DNA of 64,000 nt, taken from a virus. Made by a program: the position numbers and the translations under genes. The stretch is taken from the IMG/VR virus record IMGVR_UViG_3300027971_000051, positions 1-64,000 of that record; one strand, written 5' to 3'. The notes beneath the pieces were generated by a model, which saw only the letters and a program-made list of their open reading frames with translations, made no database searches and was not told the DNA's origin. Below are positions 38,916-44,689 of this stretch, one piece after another (position 1 is the stretch's first letter; each line of letters opens with the position of its first letter).

Positions 38916-39039
38916 GGTATTAGATTAGTTGACGCACTATTTGCTACGCTTCAACGGAGTTAGTGGCCACTTTACCGTTTATGTTCGTAGTTACTCAGGC
39001 TTAGCAATACCCATGGCTTACGTCAACTAATCTAATACC
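38916..39039 (-). ncRNA. Structured RNA closed by a 19-bp perfect helix
   Basis: GGTATTAGATTAGTTGACG (38916-38934) and its exact reverse complement (39021-39039) enclose 86 bases. Inside, CTACG...CGTAG and AACGG...CCGTT form nested stems. It starts two bases past tRNA-Tyr and ends three bases before the next element, so it should be released when the tRNA transcript is processed. It contains no tRNA fold or ORF. It recalls the T4 stable RNAs C and D in position only. Confidence 0.65.
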
Positions 39040-39042
39040 ACA

Positions 39043-39242
39043 TTTAATTACACTGGATGATTGACAAAAATAACAGTTTTGAACCTGCCCTACCGTGCCG
39101 TCCACGGACTTGTCTATCAACCACATTACGGACCAAGTTGTTCCAGCGTGATTCGCTCGTTCATGTAATCTAGAAGTGCCAGTCCGTCAACTGGTTCTCA
39201 CTTGTTAAATTACCTACTGGCTTGGTAACCAATGTAATTAAA
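39043..39242 (-). ncRNA. Second structured RNA, 200 nt, between tRNAs
   Basis: On the minus strand TTTAATTACATTGG pairs with CCAGTGTAATTAAA (14 pairs, one G.U) to close the element. Inside is a hairpin AAGTG-CCAGT...ACTGG-CACTT and a second AGCG...CGCT. A segment at 39089-39105 matches 16 of 17 bases of the tmRNA coding piece. It begins two bases after tRNA-Glu. No ORF. Confidence 0.65.
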
Positions 39243-39244
39243 TC

Positions 39245-39320
39245 TGGTACACGATAGGGGAATCGAACCCCTCTTCCCGCCGTGAAAGGGCGGTGTCCTA
39301 AACCGATAGACGAATCGTGC
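39245..39320 (-). tRNA. tRNA-Glu (TTC)
   Basis: Acceptor GCACGAT with ATCGTGT, A, CCA. Anticodon loop CTTTCAC (TTC). Confidence 0.95.
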
Positions 39321-39329
39321 ATATATTTT

Positions 39330-39340
39330 TTAAAGAACAT
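39330..39340 (-). promoter_or_regulatory. boxA-like antitermination site 2
   Basis: Minus strand TGTTCTTTAAA between the promoter at 39368-39396 and tRNA-Glu. This matches the rrn boxA core TGYTCTTTAA bound by NusB/S10. Confidence 0.55.
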
Positions 39341-39367
39341 CTGATTGATTTCTCAATCTATGAATAG

Positions 39368-39396
39368 AGTATAACACTCTAAACATTTTCTGTCAA
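39368..39396 (-). promoter_or_regulatory. Promoter inside the tRNA array
   Basis: Minus strand TTGACA (39396-39391), 17-base spacer, TATACT (39373-39368). Preceded by the GAAAATGTTGT form of the conserved upstream block. It drives Glu, the two RNA elements, Tyr, Asp and Cys. Confidence 0.82.
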
Positions 39397-39431
39397 CAAC
39401 ATTTTCGGTAACTGTTGTTTTTTATTAACAC

Positions 39432-39519
39432 TGGCAGAGAGTATGAGATTCGAACTCATGCACCGCTTTCGCAATGACGGTTTAGCAAACCGCTCCTTTA
39501 ACCACTCAGGCAACTCTCT
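39432..39519 (-). tRNA. tRNA-Ser (GCT)
   Basis: Class II. Acceptor AGAGAGT with ACTCTCT, G, CCA. Anticodon loop TTGCTAA (GCT). Confidence 0.94.
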
Positions 39520-39526
39520 ATAACTT

Positions 39527-39618
39527 TGGCGGAAGACGGAGGAGTCGAACCCCATCCCATTTCTGAGAACCTAGTTTTCAAGGCTAGTCGGCGGACCATC
39601 CCACCTGCATCATCTTCC
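39527..39618 (-). tRNA. tRNA-Ser (TGA)
   Basis: Class II. Acceptor GGAAGAT with GTCTTCC, G, CCA. Anticodon loop CTTGAAA (TGA). Confidence 0.93.
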
Positions 39619-39624
39619 ATATCT

Positions 39625-39700
39625 TGGTAGGACCTAGTGGAATCGAACCACTTTCCATCGCTCTTCAGGCGACCGCTATGACCACATCAGCTAAAGTCCC
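39625..39700 (-). tRNA. tRNA-Phe (GAA)
   Basis: Anticodon loop CTGAAGA (GAA). Acceptor GGGACTT with AGGTCCT, A, CCA. Confidence 0.95.
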
Positions 39701-39702
39701 AT

Positions 39703-39777
39703 TGGCGCACCCTGAGAGAATCAAACTCCCAATTCCTCGTTCGTAGCAAGGTGTGATATTCATTTCACTAAAGGCGC
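39703..39777 (-). tRNA. tRNA-Arg (ACG)
   Basis: Anticodon loop CTACGAA (ACG). Acceptor GCGCCTT with AGGGTGC, G, CCA. Confidence 0.94.
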
Positions 39778-39784
39778 TTACATT

Positions 39785-39861
39785 TGGTGCCCTCTCTCAG
39801 ATTCGAACTGAGACTTTACGGCTTCTAAGACCGTCCTCTCTACCAATTGGAGTAAGAGGGC
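39785..39861 (-). tRNA. tRNA with TAG anticodon (Leu), class I shape
   Basis: Acceptor GCCCTCT with AGAGGGC, A, CCA. Anticodon loop CTTAGAA reads TAG, a Leu anticodon for CUA. It has only a short variable loop, unlike normal bacterial tRNA-Leu. Confidence 0.85.
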
Positions 39862-39866
39862 ATTTT

Positions 39867-39940
39867 TGGTGCTCAGTACAAGAATCGAACTTGTGATAAA
39901 CGCTTATCAAGCGTCCGTTATACCATTTAACTAACCGAGC
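39867..39940 (-). tRNA. tRNA-Ile (GAT)
   Basis: Anticodon loop TTGATAA (GAT). Acceptor GCTCGGT with ACTGAGC, A, CCA. Confidence 0.95.
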
Positions 39941-39946
39941 AAAATC

Positions 39947-40021
39947 TGGTACCTTGTGACGGGATCGAACCGCCGACCTTCTCCTTGTAAGGGAGACACT
40001 CTACCGCTGAGTTAACAAGGC
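39947..40021 (-). tRNA. tRNA-Val (TAC)
   Basis: Anticodon loop CTTACAA (TAC). Acceptor GCCTTGT with ACAAGGT, A, CCA. Confidence 0.95.
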
Positions 40022-40030
40022 AATTTTCTT

Positions 40031-40106
40031 TGGGGTGACCTATGGGATTTGAACCCATCCTATCGGAATCACAATCCGAGGTGCTGACCGCTAACACTAA
40101 GATCAC
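40031..40106 (-). tRNA. tRNA-His (GTG)
   Basis: Anticodon loop TTGTGAT (GTG). Acceptor GTGATCT with AGGTCAC, discriminator C (His identity), CCA. The base before position 1 is T instead of the usual G-1. Confidence 0.93.
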
Positions 40107-40118
40107 ACCAAAGAAAAC

Positions 40119-40193
40119 TGGTAGGGGCACGGAGAATCGAACTCCGATTAATAGGTTAAAAGCCTACTACTTTAGCCGTTAAGTTATACCCCC
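40119..40193 (-). tRNA. tRNA-Lys (TTT)
   Basis: Anticodon loop CTTTTAA (TTT). Acceptor GGGGGTA with TGCCCCT, A, CCA. Confidence 0.95.
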
Positions 40194-40196
40194 ATT

Positions 40197-40271
40197 TGGT
40201 GGTGACAGTTGGATACGAGCCAACGACCTCCTGCGTATGAAGCAGATGCACTACCGCTGTGCTATGTCACC
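40197..40271 (-). tRNA. tRNA-Met (CAT), probably elongator
   Basis: Acceptor GGTGACA with TGTCACC fully paired, A, CCA. Anticodon loop TTCATAC (CAT). The paired end favours elongator Met. Confidence 0.92.
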
Positions 40272-40277
40272 ATTTAT

Positions 40278-40351
40278 TGGCAGAGGGTACAAGGATCGAA
40301 CTTGTGCTAACAGAGTCAAAGTCTGGTGTGCTACCGCTACACTAACCCCCA
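40278..40351 (-). tRNA. tRNA-Gln (TTG)
   Basis: Anticodon loop CTTTGAC (TTG). Acceptor TGGGGGT with ACCCTCT; position 1-72 is a weak T.T, in line with the open end of Gln tRNAs. First tRNA of the operon. Confidence 0.93.
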
Positions 40352-40373
40352 ACATAAAAAATATGGATGCAAA

Positions 40374-40385
40374 TTGTTAAAGAAC
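40374..40385 (-). promoter_or_regulatory. boxA-like antitermination site 1
   Basis: Minus strand GTTCTTTAACAA, then TTTG, 22 bases before tRNA-Gln. It matches the E. coli rrn boxA (GCTCTTTAACAATTT) closely. Confidence 0.65.
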
Positions 40386-40414
40386 GTTTGTGTTATATTC
40401 GATGATATACACAA

Positions 40415-40449
40415 AGAAAAACCCCCTAGAGTTTTCAGTCTCTAGGGGG
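40415..40449 (-). terminator. Terminator/attenuator in the tRNA operon leader
   Basis: Minus strand CCCCCTAGAG, eight-base loop, CTCTAGGGGG, TTTTTC. Its left arm also pairs with an upstream segment (see the antiterminator), so it may be regulated and not constitutive. Confidence 0.82.
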
Positions 40450-40560
40450 CTTGTCTTTGTATTCTCTTTGGACTTATGGTCCTCAGGTATAACAAGCCCC
40501 CATCACTGGTGCGTGGCAATCGGATTTCTCAAAGCGAGAAATACTCTGCCACGTAATTGG
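40445..40560 (-). ncRNA. Leader RNA with possible antiterminator helix
   Basis: On the minus strand a CGTGGCA...TGCCACG stem (enclosing ATTTCTC-GAGAAAT) comes first. GGGGGCTTGT (40501-40492) follows and can pair with ACAAGCCCCC (40454-40445). This competes with the terminator for the same CCCCC. A GGAC...GTCC hairpin lies between. The whole has the shape of a riboswitch or attenuator. Confidence 0.5.
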
Positions 40561-40600
40561 CATATAATTTCTTGCTGAGAGTTTCGAAATTAAATTCATT

Positions 40601-40885
40601 TTAGAGTACCGTTTCTTTCGTATAAATGTTAGACCATTTCTGGAGTTTTTCTTTTTTCTTTCGTGATGCGTTATCTACTTCATCAATATTAATAATACCT
40701 GTTTCAATCATCAATTGAATCATGCAAAATAAATCACCAACTTCTTCTGTCAATCGTTCACGATTAGATGCGCCATTATGTTGTGCATGTAATCCAAATC
40801 GAAAAACCTTACTGATTGCCTGTGTCACTTCTGCACATTCTTCCTGTGCAATCAATAAAATTTCTTTCTCATTCGCATTAATCAT
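40601..40885 (-). CDS. mazG: MazG-like nucleotide pyrophosphohydrolase
   Basis: 94 residues. QEECAEVTQAISKVFRFGL and ERLTEEVGDLFCMIQLM provide the ExxE...ExxD metal-binding helices of the MazG/all-alpha NTP-PPase fold. Phage MazG proteins may hydrolyse dNTPs or alarmones. It lies between two structured RNA candidates. Confidence 0.82.
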   Translation of the reverse strand: MINANEKEILLIAQEECAEVTQAISKVFRFGLHAQHNGASNRERLTEEVGDLFCMIQLMIETGIINIDEVDNASRKKKEKLQKWSNIYTKETVL

Positions 40886-40899
40886 TATCCAAACCTTTT

Positions 40900-41108
40900 C
40901 TCAATTCATAAAATGCTCTGCGAACCTCGGCGGTAATTATAGAACATCAAGATATGACGCTATCATACCCATCACACGTTCCTTCCACCCGCTTCCCGAC
41001 AGATTCCGTTCTCGCATTGCCAGCGGCCTTTCGGTTCAAAGACTACCACCCGTAGTTGTCACGCTACTTCTCATCCTGTGGGTCACAGTATCTGGTGACT
41101 AGCCAGAA
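40900..41108 (-). ncRNA. G/C-rich structured RNA candidate, no protein gene
   Basis: About 210 bases with a base composition unlike the surrounding AT-rich genes. Minus strand: GTCAC...GTGAC hairpin, then GAC-CCAC...GTGG-TA-GTC enclosing GTAG...CTAC, then AACCGAAAGG and TGTCGGGAAGCGGG. One 26-codon frame exists but lacks a ribosome-binding site. A stable RNA, or the remnant of an element end, is possible. Confidence 0.4.
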
Positions 41109-41114
41109 CGTTCT

Positions 41115-41417
41115 TTACATATTCTGAATGAATTGCTTCACCAAGAATCGTTTCACTTCCCATGCGTTAGTCATTCGCACAGTCTTTTCTTTACTATTCA
41201 ATCTGTATGTAATATATAGCCTTTTCGGAGCAGAAATTACCACAGCACCAAAAATATTTTTACTGAGTCCAAATGGTATCACATAAGCATCACCGTTGTC
41301 AAGTTTTTTCTTGGCATAACCATTAGCACCTTTGATTTTATCAAGACCACCAAATCGAACTGTATCTAAAATTTCAACAGCCATCGATTGTCGTGGACCC
41401 ATACCATCAATATACAT
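41115..41417 (-). CDS. Small conserved phage protein
   Basis: 100 residues from the ATG at 41417 (AAGGA upstream); the longer frame overlaps the neighbour. MYIDGMGPRQSMAVEILDTVRFGG, then beta-rich basic sequence with AWEVKRFLVKQFIQNM. Function unknown. Confidence 0.65.
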   Translation of the reverse strand: MYIDGMGPRQSMAVEILDTVRFGGLDKIKGANGYAKKKLDNGDAYVIPFGLSKNIFGAVVISAPKRLYITYRLNSKEKTVRMTNAWEVKRFLVKQFIQNM

Positions 41418-41550
41418 ACTGTTCCTTATGCTTTGGTTCTCTCTTACGCTTGTCTGTAACCACACGCATACGATACTTAGGGCTACGCAAGTCCTTCGCT
41501 ACCATATTACGTGGTTTTGTTTTCGACAATTTAAAATTCAGGCTCTCCAT
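41407..41550 (-). CDS. 47-residue basic conserved phage protein
   Basis: MESLNFKLSKTKPRNMVAKDL then SPKYRMRVVTDKRKREPKHK. The RN-VAK-L...KYR-RVV motif is very common in phages. ATG at 41550, overlapping the upstream gene; strongly basic, possibly nucleic-acid binding. Confidence 0.72.
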   Translation of the reverse strand: MESLNFKLSKTKPRNMVAKDLRSPKYRMRVVTDKRKREPKHKEQYVY

Positions 41551-41767
41551 AACTTCCGTAATCCTCATCGGTTCCATATCCTGCTGAAGCCATAGCGGAA
41601 TCAAAATCTCCGTCCATGCTTTCATTATACTCTGCATCCATAAAACTTTCAACAAAACCATTCACTAATTCGACTGGTATATTAAGCATCATCGCAATGG
41701 TAGATTCTTCATAACCTTTTACATACAACTCTTCAATCTCCAACGCCAACTCGCCCATTTTACTCAT
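41531..41767 (-). CDS. Small acidic protein with helical HTH-like region
   Basis: 78 residues. MSKMGELALEIEELYVKGYEESTIAMMLNIPVELVNGFVESF looks like a short resolvase-type helix-turn-helix; the C-terminus is acidic. Found upstream of the basic gene in many phages. Confidence 0.7.
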   Translation of the reverse strand: MSKMGELALEIEELYVKGYEESTIAMMLNIPVELVNGFVESFMDAEYNESMDGDFDSAMASAGYGTDEDYGSYGEPEF

Positions 41768-42108
41768 GCTAGTTCCTTTTGTTTATCCAAAACTTCTTGA
41801 TACGTCATTGTAGGTTCTTTGCTGGTGATAACACCATCAAACTCCAACTGAGATTTTTCGAACCATGAAAGATAATCATCACTTTCAATGGACCAATCGA
41901 TCATAGTCTCACGATTATATTCATTGTCCGTTTCGATACCAGTCAACGCAAATTTGACTAACTCATTATAGTCCACATTAAGCGGAATGTCAAGTATCTT
42001 ATACTCACAACCGCCTTTTGCTTTCCAATACTGTGGACACTCACCCACACCATCCCAATCATGTGCGCCATAATTTTCGTGATATTGGGTAGAGATAACT
42101 ATCATCAT
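41764..42108 (-). CDS. Conserved phage protein (TQYHENYGAHDW type)
   Basis: 114 residues. STQYHENYGAHDWDGVGECPQYWKAKGG is a diagnostic block of a common phage family; acidic C-terminus with SKEPTMTYQEVL. Function unknown. Overlaps the downstream gene by four bases. Confidence 0.75.
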   Translation of the reverse strand: MMIVISTQYHENYGAHDWDGVGECPQYWKAKGGCEYKILDIPLNVDYNELVKFALTGIETDNEYNRETMIDWSIESDDYLSWFEKSQLEFDGVITSKEPTMTYQEVLDKQKELA

Positions 42109-42113
42109 GTTAT

Positions 42114-42365
42114 TTATTCCTTAAAACCTAAATTGAATTCCATCATCAACATTTTGGCAATATTGATATACTGCCGTGCATCATTTAAACCACGCTCGGT
42201 ACCAGACTGCATCACTTCCTGTGCATCGGAAAGATAACTTGCAATTATCATGCCGGGACCAGAAAATTTGAAACTAATTGAATCCGTAACGGACTCAAGG
42301 ATTTCGGATTTCGTAGCACCATATGCTTGGATTTCCCAGAGGGTTTGTTCATTCGCTGTTCGCAT
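42114..42365 (-). CDS. Small protein, unknown
   Basis: 83 residues from the ATG at 42365 (AAAGGA upstream; the longer frame uses TTG). ANEQTLWEIQAYGATKSEILESVTDS, then FSGPGMIIASYLSDAQEVMQSG. First gene after the 42397-42424 promoter. Function unknown. Confidence 0.65.
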   Translation of the reverse strand: MRTANEQTLWEIQAYGATKSEILESVTDSISFKFSGPGMIIASYLSDAQEVMQSGTERGLNDARQYINIAKMLMMEFNLGFKE

Positions 42366-42396
42366 TTCAATGTCCTTTATCAACTCAACAGACTCT

Positions 42397-42424
42397 AGTT
42401 TAACAGGTTGGGTGGGTAAGTCAA
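42397..42424 (-). promoter_or_regulatory. Early promoter, conserved-UP family
   Basis: Minus strand AAAAATAGTTG, TTGACT (42424-42419), 16-base spacer, TAAACT (42402-42397). Confidence 0.75.
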
Positions 42425-42445
42425 CAACTATTTTTGGTAGTGTTG

Positions 42446-42628
42446 TTATTCTGCAACAGGTGCAAACATCTTGCGACCATCGACCATGAACCGTTCAAAG
42501 GCTTCCATCACTCGTTCGGAGTAAATCATCTTACCTTCTTTTTGGATATCTTGCAACAACTCCAAGAAACCCAAACCCAAAAACTCACGTTCTTTATTCA
42601 GAATACCAATTGCTGTTTCGATTTTCAT
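42446..42628 (-). CDS. 60-residue protein, unknown
   Basis: From the ATG at 42628: KIETAIGILNKEREFLGLGFLELLQDI, then EAFERFMVDGRKMFAPVAE. Helical. The longer frame upstream overlaps the neighbouring gene. Function unknown. Confidence 0.62.
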   Translation of the reverse strand: MKIETAIGILNKEREFLGLGFLELLQDIQKEGKMIYSERVMEAFERFMVDGRKMFAPVAE

Positions 42629-42629
42629 A

Positions 42630-42866
42630 TTAAGCACCATAAAAGTCAGAAGTAAAACCACAAGCATTATAGACACACTCACGAACTTCGGTGTCCATCG
42701 CCTCACCAAATTTGCTATAGTCAGATTTCGCTAACATGTTAAGACACTTATAAGTCTGTGGCCATGTCAGGTTCATTGTAATTGCAGTAACGACAACACC
42801 GTGAACGGCTAAGTTACCAACTTCGCTAAACATTCCGTAGGAGATATCTATAGTCAATGTAGTCAT
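42630..42866 (-). CDS. Small protein, unknown
   Basis: 78 residues: MTTLTIDISYGMFSEVGNLAVHGVVVTAI, then KCLNMLAKSDYSKFGEAMDTEVRECVYNACGF. Two Cys near the end. No family recognised. Confidence 0.65.
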   Translation of the reverse strand: MTTLTIDISYGMFSEVGNLAVHGVVVTAITMNLTWPQTYKCLNMLAKSDYSKFGEAMDTEVRECVYNACGFTSDFYGA

Positions 42867-42875
42867 TTTATTTCC

Positions 42876-43130
42876 TTAAATCAAATCAATCTGAACTTGC
42901 ATACCACGGGTTGTATAACCCAAACCAGTTGGAACCAACTCGTTATCTTTTTTAGCCATGTAACGCATATAAGACAATTTCAACAATGCATCACAAGCGG
43001 CGGCACTATGAGTGGCGGTAGCAAAGGTACCACACACACCACCTACAGTAGTGTAGACACCAAATCCGTCAAACATCACACGGATTTTTTGTGAATTCTT
43101 AAAGCCGTCAATAAAAGTCTTAGTACGCAT
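42876..43130 (-). CDS. Small protein, unknown
   Basis: 84 residues. Beta-rich start (FKNSQKIRVMFDGFGVYTTVGGVCGTF), then an Ala-rich helix. First gene after the 43167-43194 promoter. Function unknown. Confidence 0.65.
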   Translation of the reverse strand: MRTKTFIDGFKNSQKIRVMFDGFGVYTTVGGVCGTFATATHSAAACDALLKLSYMRYMAKKDNELVPTGLGYTTRGMQVQIDLI

Positions 43131-43166
43131 ATCAAATTTCCTTATTTCTCAATCACTACAGAATCT

Positions 43167-43194
43167 ATTCTACTCTCTTCGGCAGAAAAGTCAA
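43167..43194 (-). promoter_or_regulatory. Early promoter, conserved-UP family
   Basis: Minus strand AAAAATAGTTG, TTGACT (43194-43189), 16-base spacer, TAGAAT (43172-43167). Confidence 0.75.
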
Positions 43195-43229
43195 CAACTA
43201 TTTTTCAAGTTGTTGCTTTTTTGCAACAA

Positions 43230-43565
43230 TCACAGATAGTGAGGACCCATCCACTGGATTGAATATCCACCGTCCAGAATGTTACCACGGGCGGCGTTAC
43301 GTGCAGGAGCCGCCCAACCAGCCGCTTTCAGAATGTCGCCTTTACGGAATTTTTTGTCCGTATCAGTTTTCACAATGAAACCCCAAACCGAGGAACCAGT
43401 AACAATCTTGATGTACTTGCTACCTTCATCAATCCGAATTCCGTTGATAAACTCGTCAAGCATCCGTGCTTGGATTTCGGTGCGAGGTTTACCGCTTAGT
43501 GTCTGCCAACTTTCATAATCGGCAACAATGTCATTCTTCAAGGTTTCTAGTGCTTCGTACATCAT
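43230..43565 (-). CDS. Small protein, unknown
   Basis: 111 residues from the ATG at 43565; AAAGGA lies seven bases upstream. YEALETLKNDIVADYESWQTLSG (helix), then a beta-rich domain (SKYIKIVTGSSVWGFIVKTDTDKKFRKGDILKAAGW). The second half resembles a small beta-barrel. No family recognised. Confidence 0.68.
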   Translation of the reverse strand: MMYEALETLKNDIVADYESWQTLSGKPRTEIQARMLDEFINGIRIDEGSKYIKIVTGSSVWGFIVKTDTDKKFRKGDILKAAGWAAPARNAARGNILDGGYSIQWMGPHYL

Positions 43566-43583
43566 TTTCATTTCCTTTATCAA

Positions 43584-43676
43584 TTAACCGAGGGTTTTAA
43601 CAGAACCGCCAACTGCGGCACCGAACAGAACCATCGCAACAAACAAACCCATCAAAATCGCTAAAATCGTAATCAT
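43584..43676 (-). CDS. 30-residue membrane micro-protein
   Basis: MITILAILMGLFVAMVLFGA then AVGGSVKTLG. ATG at 43676 with GGAG six bases upstream. First gene after the promoter at 43713-43740. Function unknown. Confidence 0.7.
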   Translation of the reverse strand: MITILAILMGLFVAMVLFGAAVGGSVKTLG

Positions 43677-43712
43677 TTAAATCTCCAATCAATCTCACTC
43701 ACTACAGAATCT

Positions 43713-43740
43713 ATTATACAGGTACTGGTGGGCAAGTCAA
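43713..43740 (-). promoter_or_regulatory. Early promoter, conserved-UP family
   Basis: Minus strand AAAATAACCG, TTGACT (43740-43735), 16-base spacer, consensus TATAAT (43718-43713). Confidence 0.82.
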
Positions 43741-43781
43741 CGGTTATTTTGGCTTTGTGTGAAAATACAACACTTGTGGGG

Positions 43782-43827
43782 AAAAAACAACAGCCCTAGA
43801 ACCGATTTTGGGCGGTTTCTAGGGCTG
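43782..43827 (-). terminator. Strong rho-independent terminator
   Basis: Minus strand CAGCCCTAGAAACCG... pairs with CGGTTCTAGGGCTG, followed by TTGTTTTTT. It ends the gene that stops at 43878 and immediately precedes the next promoter. Confidence 0.88.
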
Positions 43828-43877
43828 TGGAGGGGTGTCAGTACACTAGACGGTCAAAACCGTCCTAGAAGGCGGTT

Positions 43878-44480
43878 TTAGGCGTCTTCTTCGGCTTCAT
43901 CCTCGTCCTGTGGGAGGGTTTCGCCACGTTCTAATCGATGGGTGTCGCACAATGTTGAAATCCATCCGTAGTTATTTGAACGACCAGGACTGCCACACAC
44001 TTCGCATGTGCGATATGACATGGACTCTGCCATTGAAATCATTGCACTAATTCCATCAGTATATCCATTCGTATAAAATCGTAATCCACCAAACTTTTCT
44101 TTCACTTGACTTGCTGTGATGTATGGCATAAGTGGAGGAACTTCTTTGTACTCTGCCCTTTCAATTGCTTTGTTTGCATATTCGATTCCAAATGAAGTTG
44201 GTTCTGTTTTGCTACCAAAACTAAAATGCATTTGAAGTGGACGTACATCTCCAGCCAATGCACGTTTTAACGCACGATTAAATTTCAATGCATTTGCACG
44301 ATTTTTGCGTTTGTGGTCCACATGATGTTGAATGTTTGAACACAATGCATCAACAATGTTGTACCAACCATCACCACATTCAAAACCCCAACACATAGCA
44401 GTATGTGTCATTGGCGCATGACGATACTTAAAAATCTTTGGGTATTTTGCTACTAGTGCTTCATCCAATTCTTTTTTCAT
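43878..44480 (-). CDS. Conserved phage protein with zinc-binding pattern
   Basis: 200 residues. CWGFECGDGWYNIVDALC, QVKEKFGGLRFYTNG and CEVCGSPGRSNNYGW..LCDTH (four-Cys plus His) match a family common in phages. A C-terminal acidic tail. Possibly a zinc-binding structural protein; function unknown. Confidence 0.78.
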   Translation of the reverse strand: MKKELDEALVAKYPKIFKYRHAPMTHTAMCWGFECGDGWYNIVDALCSNIQHHVDHKRKNRANALKFNRALKRALAGDVRPLQMHFSFGSKTEPTSFGIEYANKAIERAEYKEVPPLMPYITASQVKEKFGGLRFYTNGYTDGISAMISMAESMSYRTCEVCGSPGRSNNYGWISTLCDTHRLERGETLPQDEDEAEEDA

Positions 44481-44496
44481 AATATACTTTTGTAAG

Positions 44497-44685
44497 TTAT
44501 TTTATTTTGTCAAATTCTTCAAATTCATCCCACTCATCTTCGGCAAGATTTTTGGGGTCGATAAACTTTGTCTGATGCTTGAACTTGTCTTTTTGTTTTT
44601 TAGATTCGTTCAACTTCGGTTTCCTTGCTCTGCCTTCGTCTTCATAGAAGTCACGGAAACTTGAATATTTCTTTGTTTTGGCCAT
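44497..44685 (-). CDS. Small charged protein
   Basis: 62 residues, very Lys/Asp/Glu-rich: KKYSSFRDFYEDEGRARKPK, DEWDEFEEFDK. Similar short proteins precede rnh-type genes in T4-like phages. Function unknown. Confidence 0.65.
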   Translation of the reverse strand: MAKTKKYSSFRDFYEDEGRARKPKLNESKKQKDKFKHQTKFIDPKNLAEDEWDEFEEFDKIK

Positions 44686-44689
44686 TTTG

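Noticed and set aside
38649-40351. Repeated short sequences that could look like a CRISPR array or tandem repeat.
   Set aside because: The repeated units are tRNA T-arms and 3' ends (TTCGA, CCA). Spacing and folds fit tRNAs, and no Cas gene is near.
40900-41108. RNase P RNA.
   Set aside because: The GAGGAAAGTCC-type core and P4 partner are missing. The segment stays an unassigned RNA candidate.
40900-41108. A 26-codon minus-strand peptide frame.
   Set aside because: No ribosome-binding site, composition follows the structured RNA, and no overlap with neighbours suggests translation.
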